Below, piece after piece: positions 1-9,207 of a DNA stretch of 64,000 nucleotides (the first letter of the stretch is position 1; every line of letters starts with the position of its first letter). The notes beneath the pieces were generated by a model, which worked only from the letters and a program-made list of their open reading frames with translations, ran no database searches and was not told the origin of the DNA. A program made the position numbers and the translations under genes. Origin of the DNA: Mycobacterium sp. AZCC_0083 (lineage in GTDB: Bacteria > Actinomycetota > Actinomycetes > Mycobacteriales > Mycobacteriaceae); contig NZ_JACHGP010000004.1 of NCBI RefSeq assembly GCF_014202335.1, forward strand, positions 1 to 64,000, written 5' to 3'.

Positions 1-599
1 TTGAGCGCTCCCCTGATCTTGGCCAGGCTCAGGCGCCTGGCATCGGCGGGGGTTGGGGCACGGCCCAGGATGGCCAGCGCGTCGCGGTCCGCCAGATCCT
101 CGAACGCCTCCAACGCTGCCGGGTAGTACTCCCGCAACGCCGAACGCAGCCCGTTGGTGTGGCGGGTGCGCGCCCAGATCAGGCTCTGATGGGCCCTAGC
201 CAGCACCTTGATCGCCTCGGCTTGGCCGCTGTCACCAGCGATCAGACGATGGTTGTGCCGGTCGGTGCGCACCAGATCGGCCAACAACTTGGCATCGGCG
301 GGATCGGACTTGGCTCCTGAGACATGGTGGCGGTCGCGGTAGCGAGCCGCGGCCAGCGGGTTGACCGCGAACACCTGATACCCGGCCGCGGTCACGGCAT
401 CCACCCACAGGCCGCGATCGGTTTCGATGCCGATCACGACCTGAGCGGGGTCTTCGGCATGCTCGGCGATCAGCTCGTGCAACCGCCCGATCCCGGCGAG
501 GCCTTCGGGTAGCCGCCGCGAGGCGAGCCTGTCGCCAGCATCGTTCATCAAGTACACGTCGTGATGGTCTTCTGCCCAGTCGTCTCCGACGAAAAGCAT
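1..599 (-). mobile_element. IS110-family transposase, 5' part (cut by window edge)
   Basis: The reading frame starts at an ATG (597-599) and stays open to base 1, giving about 199 N-terminal residues. It has the IS110 DEDD (RuvC-like) catalytic domain: Asp6 in GDDWA, Glu59 in VIGIETDRG, and Asp99/Asp102 in GAKSDPADAKLLADLVR. The sequence then enters the helical linker (HTNGLRSALREYYPAAL). The C-terminal domain with its catalytic serine lies outside the window. IS110 elements usually lack clear terminal inverted repeats, and none was seen in 600-876. The call rests on motif recognition, and the frame shows no stop or frameshift, so this half looks intact. Confidence 0.9.
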
Positions 600-876
600 C
601 AGCTTGGCCTCCTCGGTTCAGTGCGGATGGAACCCGTTCGAGCCGAAGGACACCCGGCGGCGACCTAATGGATCAGTGCTCGAAGCGGCACGACATCCCA
701 TGAGCGCTACAGATGACCTCACCAACCAGCCGGGGCACGATCTAACCCTAGGAATCGACCATCGCTCCAGGCGACGACAGTGCTCACCGGCCGGCGGCTC
801 GGTAATCAGCCTCCCGCTCGAGAACCAAGATCCCCGTCAAGGACACGCTGATCGACTCCCATTAGGCGAGCGCGGG
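600..876. other. Intergenic, probably includes the IS110 outer end
   Basis: This stretch lies between the transposase start and the esterase stop. No convincing gene was found. The boundary of the insertion sequence cannot be fixed because no inverted repeat or target duplication is visible. Confidence 0.4.
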
Positions 877-1776
877 TCAGGCGACGAGCAGCGGTGCCAG
901 CCAGGCGATCTCGGCGGGCTGCTGCGAGCTCCAGAACGCACCGTCGTGCCCACCAGGAGAGAAGCCTCCCGCGGGTGGATTGGGCAACTGGGCGATGTAC
1001 TGCTTGGTCGCCGAGTAGAACGGATCGCTGTTGCCGCAGTCGATCCGGATCGGGATCGACGCCAGCGCAGGCAGCCCCCACACGCTATTGGCGGCGTAGT
1101 CGTCGGCGCCGTCGAACGCCCCCGGAGCCGTCGCGCCCGATGACGTCCACAGTGCCGGGCTGACCGCGCAGATCGCCGACGTGCGGGCCGCACCCAGCCG
1201 CGCGCCGAGCAGCAGTGCCCCGTAGCCGCCCATCGACCAGCCGATGAACCCGACCCGCGACGTGTCGAGGCCCTGGCCGGCCAGCATCGGGATCAGTTCG
1301 TCGAGCACCATCGCGCCGGAGTTCTCCCCGGACGCCCGTCCGTGCCAGTAGCCGCCGCCGCCGTCGACGGCAACCACGGCGAACGGAGGGAGGCCCGCCG
1401 CGACGGCCCCGGCCAGACCCTGCTCGACGCCGCCGGCCATCACCCCTGCCGCGTCCTGACCCTTGCCGTGCAACGCGATCAGCGGTCGCAGCGGCGCCGT
1501 CTGCCCTGGAGGTCTGGCGATCGCCCAGTTGGTCGGCACGCCGTCGCGCGCCGCCGAGACGAACGAACCCGTAACGTATGTGGCGGCGGGTTCGGCGGGT
1601 GGTGCGGCAGGCAGTGGCGGAGGCGCTAGTGGCGCACCGACACTCGTCATCGACACCGGCGGCGCAGTGACCGACGGATCGAGCAACGTGGATCCGAGAG
1701 CGTAGGCACCGGCCGCACCTGCCGCGGCGCCGACGCCGAGACGCAGAATCGCGCGACGGCTCAGCTGTCCTGTCAT
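877..1776 (-). CDS. Tat-exported alpha/beta-hydrolase (esterase-like)
   Basis: From the ATG at 1776 the product is 299 aa. The N-terminus has a twin-arginine signal (LSRRAILRLGVG) followed by an Ala/Gly hydrophobic stretch, then a Pro/Ala-rich linker to about residue 70, so export by Tat is expected. The catalytic domain shows LIALHGKGQDAAG (oxyanion region), the nucleophile elbow GWSMGGYG (Ser at about 181), an acid candidate in DCGNSDPF and a His in GGHDGAFW. This matches esterase D-like alpha/beta-hydrolases. An in-frame start at 1803 exists, but it would put nine charged or irrelevant residues before the Tat motif. The substrate is unknown. It is divergent from the TetR gene at 1886. Confidence 0.85.
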   Translation of the reverse strand: MTGQLSRRAILRLGVGAAAGAAGAYALGSTLLDPSVTAPPVSMTSVGAPLAPPPLPAAPPAEPAATYVTGSFVSAARDGVPTNWAIARPPGQTAPLRPLIALHGKGQDAAGVMAGGVEQGLAGAVAAGLPPFAVVAVDGGGGYWHGRASGENSGAMVLDELIPMLAGQGLDTSRVGFIGWSMGGYGALLLGARLGAARTSAICAVSPALWTSSGATAPGAFDGADDYAANSVWGLPALASIPIRIDCGNSDPFYSATKQYIAQLPNPPAGGFSPGGHDGAFWSSQQPAEIAWLAPLLVA

Positions 1777-1885
1777 GCGGGGAATCATGCCATCGCGGAC
1801 CAACCCACCCGCGCCTGCCCGACTTTCCTGTGGAGAGCCTTAGGAGTGTCCGAAAGCCCGAAACCGCACGGCCGTTGCTGGCAGA

Positions 1886-2497
1886 GTGCAACCCGTGACG
1901 GCAGCGGTTACTCCCAAGGGAGTTCGGCGAAGGTACGCGCTGGTCAGCGCGGCCGCCGATCTGCTGTGCGAAGGCGGCTTCGACGCGGTGCGGCACCGCG
2001 CCGTCGCCCGCCGCGCCGGCCTCCCGCTGGCGTCCACCACCTACTACTTCTCGTCGCTGGACGACCTGATCGCCAAGGCCGTCGAGCACGTCGGCACCCG
2101 TGAGACGGAGCAATTGCACTCGCGCGTGGCGGCGCTGTCGCGGCGCAAGCGCGGCGCCGAATCCACCGCCGATGTTCTCGTCGACCTCCTCGTCGGCGAC
2201 GGGCCAGGCACGCGGGACGCCGAACAGTTGATCTCCCGCTACGAGCGCTACATCGCCTGCGCGCGCCAACCCAGCCTGCGCGACGTTCAGCGCCAGATCA
2301 TGAAGCAGCGCACCGACGCCGTCGTCGAGGTGGTCGAACGGTCCGGCCGATGCGTGAAGTCGGAGTTGATGACGGCATTGGTGTGCGCCGTCGACGGCGC
2401 AGTGGTGGCCTCGTTGGTCGGCGTAGGCGAGGGTCCCCGCGCGACGGCGCGAGCCACCCTGGTCGACGTCATCGACGTGCTTGCGCCCTACGACTAA
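1886..2497 (+). CDS. TetR/AcrR-family transcriptional regulator
   Basis: The product is 203 aa. It has an N-terminal TetR helix-turn-helix at about residues 12-60 (RRYALVSAAADLLCEGG, then AVARRAGLPLASTTYYF, ending in SLDDLIAKAVE) and an all-helical ligand-binding domain typical in length for the family. Two GTG starts are possible (1886 and 1895), and both keep the whole DNA-binding domain. It is divergent from the esterase and followed by pobA, so either could be a target. The spacing to pobA does not show an operon. The ligand is unknown. Confidence 0.85.
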   Translation: MQPVTAAVTPKGVRRRYALVSAAADLLCEGGFDAVRHRAVARRAGLPLASTTYYFSSLDDLIAKAVEHVGTRETEQLHSRVAALSRRKRGAESTADVLVDLLVGDGPGTRDAEQLISRYERYIACARQPSLRDVQRQIMKQRTDAVVEVVERSGRCVKSELMTALVCAVDGAVVASLVGVGEGPRATARATLVDVIDVLAPYD

Positions 2498-2523
2498 CGG
2501 GCGGAGCGGCCGGCACGCAAAAT

Positions 2524-2553
2524 CCGAAGGCGCAGTGTGTAACTGAACTTCGG
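2524..2553. promoter_or_regulatory. Inverted repeat upstream of pobA
   Basis: The arms CCGAAG (2524-2529) and CTTCGG (2548-2553) are separated by 18 nt, between the TetR stop and pobA. It could be a weak terminator or an operator; the arms are short. Confidence 0.25.
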
Positions 2554-2644
2554 CCGACCGATCGCACCGTCGCTCTGACGGCACTTCCGGCCAGTGGAAG
2601 CCTGAGCTGGATGGACGACGGTGTGGTCGCGTTCACTGACGGGC

Positions 2645-3820
2645 ATGCGCACCCAAGTTGCCATCATCGGCGCCGGCCCGGCAGGCATGTTGCTGTCGCA
2701 CCTGCTTGCGGCCGACGGCGTCGACTCCGTGATAGTCGAAGCCCGCACCGAGGATTACGTGCTGGCACGCATCCGGGCAGGCATCCTCGAACACGCGTCG
2801 GTGGAGTTGCTGCGCTCGGTCGGGCTGGGTGATCGGTTGGCGCAGAGCGGTATCGAGCATCGCGGCATCTATCTGCAAACCCCCGGCGATCGCCACCACC
2901 TGGACTTCGTCGATCTCGTCGGCCGCAATGTGTGGGTGTACGGCCAGACTGAGGTGCAACGGGACCTCGTCGCCGCCCGCCATGCCGGAGGGCAACAGAT
3001 CGTCTACGGCGCCGACGACGTCGCTCTGCACGACGTCACCTCCGACCGGCCGCGTGTCACCTTCACCGTCGACGGTGTCGCGCATCGCCTCGAAGCCGAC
3101 GTGATCGCCGGCTGCGACGGCTCGTTCGGCCCCAGCCGAGCCGCGGTGCCCGAAACGGTCAGGCGCGTCTGGGAGAAGGCCTACCCCTACTCCTGGCTGG
3201 GCGTGCTGGTCGACGTTGCCCCGTCCACCGACGAACTCATCTATGCCTGGCATCCCGACGGCTTCGCCATGCACTCGATGCGATCGGACACGGTGTCCCG
3301 GTTCTACCTTCAGGTGCCCAACGGTACCGACGTCAATACGTGGTCGGATCAACGCATTTGGGATGCGCTATCGACGCGGCTCGGCGCGGGGATGGATGAC
3401 TGGGCGTTGACGTCGGGGCCGATCACCGAGAGCAGCGTGCTGCCGATGCGCAGCTACGTGCAGACGCCGATGCGCCACGGTCAACTCTTCCTGGCTGGCG
3501 ACGCCGCCCACATCGTTCCGCCCACCGGCGCCAAGGGGCTCAACCTCGCGATCGCCGACGTGTCACTGCTGGCTCCTGCGCTGACCGCGCTGATCAAGAA
3601 GAGCGACCCGAAGTTGGCCGACGCCTACTCGGAGACGGCGCTGCAACGGGTGTGGCGCTGCACCCACTTCTCATGGTGGATGACCAGCATGCTGCACATT
3701 AGCGGCGACCCGTTCGACGCCGAACTGCAAAGGTCGCAACTGCGTTGGGTGTTCAACAGCCGCGCGGCCGCCATGGGGCTTGCCGAGAACTACGCAGGCC
3801 TGCCCTTGAGCGTCGGCTAG
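2645..3820 (+). CDS. pobA: 4-hydroxybenzoate 3-monooxygenase (PHBH)
   Basis: The 391-aa product is a flavoprotein that hydroxylates 4-hydroxybenzoate to protocatechuate using NADPH/NADH and O2. The start at ATG 2645 puts the FAD-binding IIGAGPAGMLL motif at residues 6-16; an upstream in-frame start at 2621 adds unrelated residues. Family hallmarks are RIRAGILEH after the dinucleotide fold, the DG motif GCDGSFGPSR, and GDAAHIVPPTGAKGLNLA near residue 285, nearly identical to the classic PHBH FAD/ribityl motif. The length matches the usual roughly 394 aa. No protocatechuate pathway genes are nearby, so the product must feed a pathway encoded elsewhere. It is convergent with 3825-5570 and only 4 nt separate the two genes. 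Confidence 0.93.
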   Translation: MRTQVAIIGAGPAGMLLSHLLAADGVDSVIVEARTEDYVLARIRAGILEHASVELLRSVGLGDRLAQSGIEHRGIYLQTPGDRHHLDFVDLVGRNVWVYGQTEVQRDLVAARHAGGQQIVYGADDVALHDVTSDRPRVTFTVDGVAHRLEADVIAGCDGSFGPSRAAVPETVRRVWEKAYPYSWLGVLVDVAPSTDELIYAWHPDGFAMHSMRSDTVSRFYLQVPNGTDVNTWSDQRIWDALSTRLGAGMDDWALTSGPITESSVLPMRSYVQTPMRHGQLFLAGDAAHIVPPTGAKGLNLAIADVSLLAPALTALIKKSDPKLADAYSETALQRVWRCTHFSWWMTSMLHISGDPFDAELQRSQLRWVFNSRAAAMGLAENYAGLPLSVG

Positions 3821-3824
3821 GGCG

Positions 3825-5570
3825 TCACGTCGCGAAATTGTCCGGTTTGGACGATTGACGGGCGTCGGTCAGCTTCGCCAGCCGGCTCTCCAACATCGAC
3901 ACCCGATCCGAATTCCCGTGCAGCGCAACGTAGCGCTGCCCGAACTTCGCCAGAAGCGCGTCATCGAGGCGACGCACGGCGCCCGCCGGATAGCGGTAGC
4001 CCATGGCCAGGTTCACCGCATCGGTGTCGACGGTGTCGAGCACGTCGTCGAGCTCGTCGAGTGAGTCGACGCCGAGTTCGAGGAGCAGGCCCGAGATCCA
4101 CGCGTAGTGCTCGGTGCGCGACCAGCCCGCGTCGGGGAACCGATTGCCCAGATACGTCGCGAGAACCGGGGTGGCGATGCGCGGGTCGCCGGACTGTTCG
4201 GACCGCTGCGCGGGCGGCGAGGACTTCAGCCGCTCGCGGATCGCGGAGAACTCCCGGTCCGCCAGCTCTAGCAGCCCGGCCGCGAGCGTGAACCGCCGGT
4301 CCAAGTCGGGCGCATCCTCCTCTGGGATCGACCCCTTGTAGCGGATGTCGTGTTCGAACTCCGCCCACGCGTGCTGCAGGACGGTGCGGACCTGGATGGA
4401 CGCGGGCTGCTGCTCGCCTTCGACCGCGATCAGCAGATGCCGGCTCGCGTAGCCCCACCGCCCCTCCCGTGCGGTCTCCTGACCCATGTCGCGGTCGTCG
4501 AGCAGCTGCACTTCCTCGGCGAGCACGTTGGCCACCGTGGCGACGTCGTCGCGCAGGAACGTGATCACCCGCAGCCCGACCTGGTCGGTGATCTCCGCCA
4601 ACGGGTCGGTGTAGAGGCGCTGGCCGTCGACACTGCGGTCGGCCTTCTCGGCGAACGACGCCACGCTCTTGGTCCTCGCCGTGACGCTGAGGTAGTTGAT
4701 GCCCGCGTCGTCGAGCAGGGTGGTGACCAGTGCGAGGTAGCGGTCCGTCGCGCCGACGAGCGCAGGGCGCCGATCCGCGAACTGCGCGATGGCGTCGCGC
4801 ACCGCGCCTGGCGTGTTCTCCGGGGGTGCGGGTGTCAGGTCGGGCGGCAGCGTCGGCGTGACGGTGGCCCCCGTCTCGGCGTCTCCGTAGGTCGTCACGT
4901 CCTCGGGCCGGCGCGTGGCGAACAGCCCGACGTAGGCGCAGATGACGGCGTCGACCGGGTCTTCCGCGCGACGCAGCTCGCTCTTGCGTTCCGCCGTCTC
5001 CACCGCGTGCCTCAGTTCCACCCAACCGTCGTGGTCGGCGACCCGCAGCGCCGGTGTCGCTTGCGCCAGCGACTCGACGAGGTCCATCAACCGCAGCAGC
5101 TCCGAGCGCAACTGGGCGAAGCTGCGACCCGGTTTCGCCTTGTACTTCAAGGTCCGGCCGAGCCGGAACAGCGCAACCGTCGCGGGATGGGGATAGACCT
5201 CGATGGCCCGTCGCGACGATCCAGAATTCGGGTCGATGTCGAGATCGAGTGCCTTGGACAGCCTGGCGGCCCGTGGCTGGCCCGCGAACTCGGACTTGCC
5301 GGTATTGGTCGGATGGGCGCCCGCTTCGAACTTCGCGAAGTCCCGGTTCAGGGCCGCCTCGCTTGGGCGCTGACCGGTCGGGTTGTTCACGATCAGTGGC
5401 GCGTCGAACGCGACCAGGCAGTCGCCTTGAACGTACGGCGTGATCGCGGCCCTGATGCCCGTGTCGTCCTGCGCGGTGCCGATGTGCACGAGCTTGCCTG
5501 CGTCGTCGACGACCGCGACTCCGGTGGGTTTGTGTTCGCCCCATGCGAGGTCGAGGCCGACGAAGTACAT
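3825..5570 (-). CDS. DUF429 (RNase HII-like)-RelA/SpoT synthetase fusion, RHII-RSD type
   Basis: The product is 581 aa from the ATG at 5570; an alternative start at 5597 would overlap the upstream gene. Residues 1 to about 235 form a DUF429 RNase H-like domain beginning MYFVGLDLAWGEHKPTG. A Pro-rich linker (PDLTPAPPENTPG) follows, then a RelA/SpoT nucleotidyltransferase-like domain at about 250-470. That domain has RTKSVASFAEKA (ATP-site basic motif), DQVGLRVITF, and the synthetase signature IQVRTVLQHAWAEFEHDIRYK. The last roughly 110 residues are helical. M. smegmatis has a published homologue, MS_RHII-RSD, with RNase HII and (p)ppGpp synthesis activities, beside purB as here. Only 4 nt separate it from the upstream DUF429 gene, so the two are probably co-expressed. 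Activity here is inferred. Confidence 0.88.
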   Translation of the reverse strand: MYFVGLDLAWGEHKPTGVAVVDDAGKLVHIGTAQDDTGIRAAITPYVQGDCLVAFDAPLIVNNPTGQRPSEAALNRDFAKFEAGAHPTNTGKSEFAGQPRAARLSKALDLDIDPNSGSSRRAIEVYPHPATVALFRLGRTLKYKAKPGRSFAQLRSELLRLMDLVESLAQATPALRVADHDGWVELRHAVETAERKSELRRAEDPVDAVICAYVGLFATRRPEDVTTYGDAETGATVTPTLPPDLTPAPPENTPGAVRDAIAQFADRRPALVGATDRYLALVTTLLDDAGINYLSVTARTKSVASFAEKADRSVDGQRLYTDPLAEITDQVGLRVITFLRDDVATVANVLAEEVQLLDDRDMGQETAREGRWGYASRHLLIAVEGEQQPASIQVRTVLQHAWAEFEHDIRYKGSIPEEDAPDLDRRFTLAAGLLELADREFSAIRERLKSSPPAQRSEQSGDPRIATPVLATYLGNRFPDAGWSRTEHYAWISGLLLELGVDSLDELDDVLDTVDTDAVNLAMGYRYPAGAVRRLDDALLAKFGQRYVALHGNSDRVSMLESRLAKLTDARQSSKPDNFAT

Positions 5571-5574
5571 CCGT

Positions 5575-6447
5575 CTAGCCTGCCCCGTGGCGCGCATCGA
5601 GTTGTTGCCGGATGTCGTCCAGCTCCACGGTCAAGGCGGCGAGTCTCTTCTCCGCGTTGGCCAATCGGGTGAGGAGGTCACGGTCCCGCGGCGGCTTTGC
5701 TGGCGCACCTCGAGCCGCAGGCGTCAGGCCTTCTGGCAAGGCAGGCGTGACGATGTACCCGGAGTCGAAATCACCGTAGATCGTGACGTCCTCCGGGCGG
5801 AGGTACCAGTACAGCGCGACGTAGGCGCAGAGGACGGCATCGACGGGATCCTCGTCCCGGTCGAGCTGACTCGGTCGGGTGGCAGCATCGACCCGCCGTC
5901 GGAGCTCGACCCACGCGATGCTGCGGTTGGCCCGAAGTCGCGGCGTCGCCGTGTCGAGGTCCTCGATGTGCCCCATCAACGTCATCAGCTCTTGATGGCG
6001 CACGTCGAACGGACCGCGCTTGTACTTCAGGGTCTTCTTGAGCCCGAACAAGGCGATGGTGGCGGGGTGTGGAAAGACCTCGATGGCCCGTCGGACCGAA
6101 CTCGAGGTCGGGTCCATGTCGAGGTCGAGAGCATTGGCCAGCCGGGCGCCGCGGGGGTTCTTGAACTCGGGCTTGTCGCTGAACGCCGGTCGGGCACCGG
6201 CCTCGAAGACGGAGAAGTCGTGATTGAGATCCTTCTCGCATTGTCGGGACCCGGTCGGGTTGGGCACGATCAACGGCGCATCGATCGCGACGAGGCATTG
6301 TTCTTCGACGTACGGCGCGATCGCGGCCATGATGTCCTCGTCGTCTTGCGCGATGCCGACGTGAAGCAGTCGGCCGTCGGAGTCGACAGCCGCGACGCCG
6401 CTCGGGTTGTTCTCGCCCCATGCGAGGTCGAGGCCGACGAAGTACAC
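5575..6447 (-). CDS. DUF429 family protein (stand-alone paralogue of the RHII domain)
   Basis: From the GTG at 6447 this is a 290-aa protein beginning VYFVGLDLAWGENNPSG, collinear with the downstream fusion protein's start MYFVGLDLAWGEHKPTG. That alignment is why 6447 is preferred over ATG 6486, which would leave only 2 nt to the divergent purB. The two proteins share the DUF429 core (LIVPNPTG, RRAIEVFPHPATIALFGL, EDPVDAVLCAYVALY), so this is a tandem duplication without the RelA/SpoT part. The C-terminal 30 residues (RLANAEKRLAALTVELDDI) look like a short coiled coil, which could allow self-association or pairing with the fusion protein. The catalytic role is unproven. Confidence 0.82.
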   Translation of the reverse strand: MYFVGLDLAWGENNPSGVAAVDSDGRLLHVGIAQDDEDIMAAIAPYVEEQCLVAIDAPLIVPNPTGSRQCEKDLNHDFSVFEAGARPAFSDKPEFKNPRGARLANALDLDMDPTSSSVRRAIEVFPHPATIALFGLKKTLKYKRGPFDVRHQELMTLMGHIEDLDTATPRLRANRSIAWVELRRRVDAATRPSQLDRDEDPVDAVLCAYVALYWYLRPEDVTIYGDFDSGYIVTPALPEGLTPAARGAPAKPPRDRDLLTRLANAEKRLAALTVELDDIRQQLDARHGAG

Positions 6448-6474
6448 ATCGCTACCTTGCCGTATGTGCCTCAG

Positions 6475-6480
6475 TAAGCT
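6475..6480 (+). promoter_or_regulatory. Putative -10 of purB (leaderless)
   Basis: TAAGCT lies 8 nt before the purB GTG at 6489, consistent with transcription starting at or next to the start codon. No Shine-Dalgarno sequence is present. Confidence 0.45.
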
Positions 6481-6488
6481 GAACATTT

Positions 6489-7907
6489 GTGAGCATTCCG
6501 AATGTCCTGGCCAACCGTTACGCCAGCGACGAGATGGTGGCGATCTGGTCCCCGGAGGCCAAGGTCGTCGCCGAGCGTCGATTGTGGCTTGCGGTGTTGC
6601 GGGCGCAGGCTGAGCTGGGCGTGACGGTGCCCGACGGTGTGGTGGCGGACTACGAGCGGGTGATCGACGCCGTCGACCTTGCGTCGATCGCCGCGCGTGA
6701 GCGGGTCACCCGTCACGACGTCAAGGCCCGCATCGAGGAGTTCAACGCCCTGGCCGGCCACGAGCACGTGCACAAGGGCATGACGAGCCGCGATCTCACC
6801 GAGAACGTCGAGCAGCTGCAGATCCGGCAGTCGCTGGAGCTCGTGCATGCGCACGGCGTCGCGGTGGTCGCGCGGCTCGCCGAGCGGGCCGTGCTGTACC
6901 GCGATCTGGTGATGGCGGGCCGGTCGCACAACGTGGCCGCACAGGCGACGACTCTGGGCAAGAGGTTCGCGTCGGCCGCCGAGGAGACGTTGTTGGGGCT
7001 GCAGCGGCTCGCCGAGCTGATCGACCGCTACCCGCTGCGAGGCATCAAGGGGCCGATGGGCACCGCGCAGGACATGCTCGACCTGTTCGACGGGGACGGT
7101 TCCCGGCTGGCCGACCTCGAGCGGCGGATTGCTGAATTCCTCGGTTTCGCAGACGTTTTCACCAGCGTCGGACAGGTGTATCCGCGATCGCTCGACCATG
7201 ACGTGGTGTCCGCTCTGGTGCAATTGGGCGCAGGGCCTTCGTCGATGGCGCACACCATCCGGCTGATGGCAGGCCACGAGCTCGTCACCGAGGGCTTCGC
7301 ACCAGGGCAGGTCGGCTCGTCGGCGATGCCGCACAAGATGAACACCCGTTCGTGCGAGCGCGTGAACGGGCTGCAGGTGGTGTTGCGCGGGTACGGGTCG
7401 ATGGCCGCGGAACTCGCAGGCGCGCAGTGGAACGAGGGCGACGTGTTCTGCTCGGTGGTGCGCCGGGTGGCGCTGCCCGATGCGTTCTTCGCCGTCGACG
7501 GGCAGATCGAGACGTTCCTGACGGTGCTCGACGAGTTCGGCGCCTACCCGGCCGTCATCCAGCGAGAGCTGGACCGCTACCTGCCGTTCCTGGCCACCAC
7601 CCGGATTCTCATTGCCGCGGTGCGCGCCGGTGTGGGCCGCGAGACCGCGCACGAGGTGATCAAGGAGCATGCGGTCGCCGTCGCGCTGGCGATGCGCGAA
7701 CACGGTTTGGAGCCCGATTTGTTGGACCGATTGGCTGCCGATCCTCGGTTGCCGCTGGATCGGCCTGCATTGGACGCGGCTCTGGCCGACAAACAGGCGT
7801 TCACCGGTGCCGCGGGTGCGCAGGTCGACGCCGTGGTGGCTGCCGTCGACGAGCTGGTGAGCCGTTATCCCGAAGCGGCCAAGTACACCTCGGGTGCCAT
7901 TTTGTGA
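6489..7907 (+). CDS. purB: Adenylosuccinate lyase
   Basis: The 472-aa enzyme cleaves SAICAR and adenylosuccinate, releasing fumarate, in IMP and AMP synthesis. The fumarase/aspartase superfamily signature is [20 protein letters not shown]. Other conserved parts are [17 protein letters not shown] (substrate site) and [18 protein letters not shown]. Length and organisation are normal for actinobacterial PurB. The start is GTG 6489. The stop TGA overlaps the GTG of the P450 gene (7904), so the two are translationally coupled, as with Rv0777-Rv0778 in M. tuberculosis. Confidence 0.97.
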   Translation: MSIPNVLANRYASDEMVAIWSPEAKVVAERRLWLAVLRAQAELGVTVPDGVVADYERVIDAVDLASIAARERVTRHDVKARIEEFNALAGHEHVHKGMTSRDLTENVEQLQIRQSLELVHAHGVAVVARLAERAVLYRDLVMAGRSHNVAAQATTLGKRFASAAEETLLGLQRLAELIDRYPLRGIKGPMGTAQDMLDLFDGDGSRLADLERRIAEFLGFADVFTSVGQVYPRSLDHDVVSALVQLGAGPSSMAHTIRLMAGHELVTEGFAPGQVGSSAMPHKMNTRSCERVNGLQVVLRGYGSMAAELAGAQWNEGDVFCSVVRRVALPDAFFAVDGQIETFLTVLDEFGAYPAVIQRELDRYLPFLATTRILIAAVRAGVGRETAHEVIKEHAVAVALAMREHGLEPDLLDRLAADPRLPLDRPALDAALADKQAFTGAAGAQVDAVVAAVDELVSRYPEAAKYTSGAIL

Positions 7908-9154
7908 CGTTGACGGGCGCCCTCTCGGGGATCGACTTCACCGATCTGGACAACTTCGCCGCGGGCTTTCCGCACGAGCTGTTCGCGGTGCATCGTGCCG
8001 AAGCGCCCGTCTACTGGCACGAACCGACCGACAATACGCCCGACGGCGAGGGTTTCTGGTCGGTGGCTACGTACGCCGAATCTCTTGGGGTGCTTCGCGA
8101 TCCGGTGACGTATTCATCGGTGACGGGTGGCTCGCGGCCGTTCGGGGGAACGTTGTTGCAGGACCTGTCGGTCGCAGGCCAGGTGCTGAACATGATGGAC
8201 GACCCGCGGCATTCGGCGATCCGGCGGCTGGTCAGCTCCGGACTGACGCCGCGGATGATCCGGGTGGTCGAGGACGACCTGAGGGCCAGGGCCCGACGCC
8301 TGCTGGACGACGTGGTGCCGGGCGAGCCCTTCGACTTCCTCGTCGACGTGGCCGCCGAGCTGCCGATGCAGATGATCTGCATCCTGCTCGGAGTTCCTGA
8401 GTCCGAACGGCATTGGCTGTTCGAGGCGATCGAGCCGCAGTTCGACTTCGGTATGGCCAGGAGGGCCCAGATAGGGCAGGCGTCGCGGATGTCGGTGGAG
8501 GAAGCCGGCTCGCGGATGTACACCTACGGCCAGGAACTGATCGCGTCGAAGCGTGCCGAGCCGACCGACGACATGCTGTCCGTGGTGGCGAACGCGGTGC
8601 TGGAGGACGACGCGATGCCGGTGCTCTCCGACATGGAGCTGTACCTGTTCTTCAGCCTGCTGTTCAGCGCGGGTGCGGAGACCACCCGCAACTCCGTCGC
8701 AGGTGGCCTGCTGGCGCTGATCGATCATCCCGGCCAAATGCGTTTACTGCGAGACGATCTCGATCTGCTGCCGACCGCAGTCGAGGAGATGGTGCGCTGG
8801 ACGTCGCCGTCGCCGTCGAAGCGGCGCACCGCCACCCGTGACGTGGAACTCGGCGGATGTCAGGTCGAAGCCGGGCAGAAGGTACAGATCTGGGAGGGCT
8901 CGGCCAACCGCGACGGGGTGGTGTTCGCCGACGCGGACTCGTTCGACATCGGCCGTAAGCCCAATCCGCACTTGGGGTTCGGGCAAGGTGTGCACTACTG
9001 CCTCGGCGCCAACCTGGCGCGTCTGGAGCTGCGGGTGCTGTTCGAGGAGCTGCTTGGCCGGTTCTCGTCGGCCCGCCTCATCGAGCCCGTCGAGTGGACC
9101 CGCAGCAACCGGCACACCGGCATCCGCCACCTGGTCATCACCCTCACCCCCTAA
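7904..9154 (+). CDS. Cytochrome P450, CYP126 type
   Basis: The start is the GTG overlapping the purB stop (GTGA), giving 416 aa beginning [16 protein letters not shown]450 landmarks in order: I-helix AGAETTRNS (O2 activation Thr), K-helix ExxR in VEEMVRW, and the haem loop [14 protein letters not shown] with the thiolate Cys at about 366. The position immediately after purB matches Rv0778 (CYP126A1) of M. tuberculosis; that assignment rests on remembered synteny and general similarity. The substrate is uncertain. Redox partners are not encoded nearby. Coupling to purB is conserved but unexplained. Confidence 0.92.
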   Translation: MTLTGALSGIDFTDLDNFAAGFPHELFAVHRAEAPVYWHEPTDNTPDGEGFWSVATYAESLGVLRDPVTYSSVTGGSRPFGGTLLQDLSVAGQVLNMMDDPRHSAIRRLVSSGLTPRMIRVVEDDLRARARRLLDDVVPGEPFDFLVDVAAELPMQMICILLGVPESERHWLFEAIEPQFDFGMARRAQIGQASRMSVEEAGSRMYTYGQELIASKRAEPTDDMLSVVANAVLEDDAMPVLSDMELYLFFSLLFSAGAETTRNSVAGGLLALIDHPGQMRLLRDDLDLLPTAVEEMVRWTSPSPSKRRTATRDVELGGCQVEAGQKVQIWEGSANRDGVVFADADSFDIGRKPNPHLGFGQGVHYCLGANLARLELRVLFEELLGRFSSARLIEPVEWTRSNRHTGIRHLVITLTP

Positions 9155-9207
9155 GCGATTTCGGCGTGTTCTGTTGCGCTCGCCGTAACTAATCACGCCG
9201 AAGTCGC
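9155..9207. repeat. Palindrome family copy A (14-bp arms, 25-nt loop)
   Basis: The left arm GCGATTTCGGCGTG (9155-9168) directly follows the P450 stop. The right arm CACGCCGAAGTCGC (9194-9207) overlaps the last codons and stop of the convergent DUF559 gene. Arms match at 13 of 14 positions and the loop is 25 nt. It is probably a bidirectional terminator or a REP-like element; related copies lie at 10092, 20722 and 52580. Confidence 0.75.

Noticed and set aside
1085..2584. 499-aa minus-strand frame over the esterase and TetR region
   Set aside because: It is out of frame with both recognised genes, is rich in Arg/Gly/Asp as expected of shadow translation at high GC, and matches no family.
4350..5672. 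440-aa plus-strand frame antisense to the DUF429-RelA/SpoT gene
   Set aside because: It mirrors the codon pattern of the real gene and has no start signal or recognised motif.
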